The position numbers and the translations under genes were made by a program. From SZUA-365 sp964635845 (GTDB taxonomy: Bacteria; Bacteroidota; Ignavibacteria; SZUA-365), in assembly GCA_964635845.1 (NCBI GenBank), contig CAZWNO010000064.1, positions 1 to 23,539 on the forward strand: 23,539 bases of DNA, given 5' to 3'. Below, one piece after another: positions 22,724-23,539 of this stretch (position 1 is its first letter; each line of letters opens with the position of its first letter). Under the pieces are notes generated by a model, which worked only from the letters and a program-made list of their open reading frames with translations, was not told the DNA's origin and made no database searches.

Positions 22724-23488
22724 CTACAGTTTTTTCAGGAAAGACGTGCTGTCAAGGTCCGCGACGATATACCGTGGGTCTCCCCGGTAGTAGATTTTCG
22801 AACCTCGTTTTCCTGATACGATGAGAGTGTCTGTGCAGCAGACCTTGACAGTGGTCACGTCGTCGCTGGAGACCGTGACATGCGCCGCCAGGAGTTCGCT
22901 GAAATCCGTGTACCCGTTGCGTATGGAGAGGCTGACGCGGGGCGCGGTGCCGGACACCGTCAGAGCGGACTGTGCTATCAACGCATCGATCCCGGGTGCA
23001 TGCAATGTTCCCTTGATGTTCCCTCCCACGAGGCCCCCGATCCATACTGTGGTGTCCGACGCAAGACCGGAAGAGAAATCGCATTCGGCGTGATAGATAC
23101 TCAACCTGGTGATTCGTGGCAGCCAGACGGTCGCCGTGAACTGCGTCGGCCAGATATTGCTGCCGCGAGAGATCCACAGCGTGCTGCCCACCAGCTGGGA
23201 AGCCCCGACACGGGCACCGATTCCATGTCCCAGAAGGTTTTCGTCCGCCGACACGATGGCGCGGCACATGCTGTCCTGCAGGATCGTGGTCTTGCATCCG
23301 TCCCACACATCGACCACGGTAAACGGCTGACCTACGATCGTGTCGCTGACAATACTGCCGTTACCGTACACTTCGGGCGGTTCGTAATCAGGCTCATTCG
23401 TATCCCCGCATCCCGCGAATGACAACAGCAAAGAAAAGCCGATCGCCACCACCCCACACCATATCCTTCCATCATTCCATTTTTTCAT
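22724..23488 (-). CDS. DUF2807 (head GIN domain) lipoprotein
   Basis: The 254-residue product has a lipoprotein signal with lipobox SFAGC (Cys27). The mature part is a repetitive beta structure like the DUF2807/'head GIN' family common in Bacteroidota: GNGSIVSDTI at the start, strands such as TQFTATVWLPRITRLSIYHA in the middle, and a typical ending YYRGDPRYIVADL. Function is unknown; such proteins are thought to be surface or adhesin-like. The ATG at 23488 lies in the last unit of an 8-bp ATG-bearing repeat, and no Shine-Dalgarno sequence is visible within the repeat. In-frame upstream ATGs (23512 and 23536) run into TGA. Confidence 0.82.
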   Translation of the reverse strand: MKKWNDGRIWCGVVAIGFSLLLSFAGCGDTNEPDYEPPEVYGNGSIVSDTIVGQPFTVVDVWDGCKTTILQDSMCRAIVSADENLLGHGIGARVGASQLVGSTLWISRGSNIWPTQFTATVWLPRITRLSIYHAECDFSSGLASDTTVWIGGLVGGNIKGTLHAPGIDALIAQSALTVSGTAPRVSLSIRNGYTDFSELLAAHVTVSSDDVTTVKVCCTDTLIVSGKRGSKIYYRGDPRYIVADLDSTSFLKKL

Positions 23489-23539
23489 CTTGCCATCTTG
23501 TCATCTTGCCATCTTGTCATCTTGCCATCTTGTCATCTT
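23485..23539. repeat. Alternating 8-bp tandem repeat upstream of the DUF2807 gene
   Basis: TCATCTTG and CCATCTTG alternate (16-bp unit, about 3.4 copies) up to the right edge of the window. On the minus strand every unit carries CAAGATG, and the final ATG is the start codon of the DUF2807 gene. The array continues beyond the window. Confidence 0.93.

Overview
The window is GC-rich bacterial DNA, probably a scaffold from a metagenome assembly: it holds a 100-N gap at 2749-2848 and a 10-N gap at 10564-10573. Two proteins end in a type IX secretion (T9SS/Por) C-terminal sorting domain, and there is a DUF2807 'head GIN' lipoprotein, an M48 protease of the type common in Bacteroidota, and Bacteroidota-like promoters (TAnnTTTG). 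I infer a high-GC member of the Bacteroidota/Ignavibacteria/Kapabacteria group. No rRNA, tRNA, CRISPR array or transposase was seen.

Layout. 1-144: tandem repeat and hairpin. 145-1884 (-): secreted endonuclease/exonuclease/phosphatase-fold protein with T9SS tail. 2057-2704 (+): TlpA-like thioredoxin. 2696-3114: array of CCACAGATT-type repeats. 3188-3834 (+): a 26-codon ORF overlapping a flavin reductase-like gene. 3929-4357 (+): SlyD-like FKBP. 4617-8640 (+): three lipoproteins and a small membrane protein. 8845-9434 (+): VapBC toxin-antitoxin pair. 11445-9573 (-): ECF sigma factor overlapping a membrane protein that looks like its anti-sigma factor but ends in a T9SS-type domain (interrupted by the 10-N gap). 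12416-11661 (-): SIMPL/DUF541 protein. 14395-12665 (-): serine beta-lactamase-like hydrolase with TPRs. 14936-14472 (-): YbaK deacylase. 19273-15063 (-): two-gene operon of an aspartate aminotransferase fused to a PEPCK/HPr-kinase-like P-loop domain, then an ATP-dependent PEP carboxykinase. 20764-19376 (-): flotillin. 21244-22533 (+): M48/Ste24 protease. 23488-22724 (-): DUF2807 lipoprotein.

How genes work together. The aminotransferase fusion and PEPCK sit 5 bp apart and could form an aspartate -> oxaloacetate -> phosphoenolpyruvate route. The fusion's C-terminal domain looks like a degenerate paralogue of the PEPCK beside it. The sigma/anti-sigma pair overlaps by ATGA and is probably an envelope-sensing unit.

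The most striking non-coding feature is a set of long imperfect palindromes (arms about 50 bp, outer ends AAGAAAAAACC / GGTTTTTTCTT). They start at, or within about 12 bp of, stop codons of genes that end a transcription unit, and are absent where genes overlap or nearly touch. At several other gene ends unrelated repeat families take the same place (CCACAGATT, GGTAAAG, a 26-bp tandem), in three cases with the stop codon inside the repeat. I infer that these elements mark transcript ends and may act as bidirectional terminators or mRNA 3'-end stabilisers.
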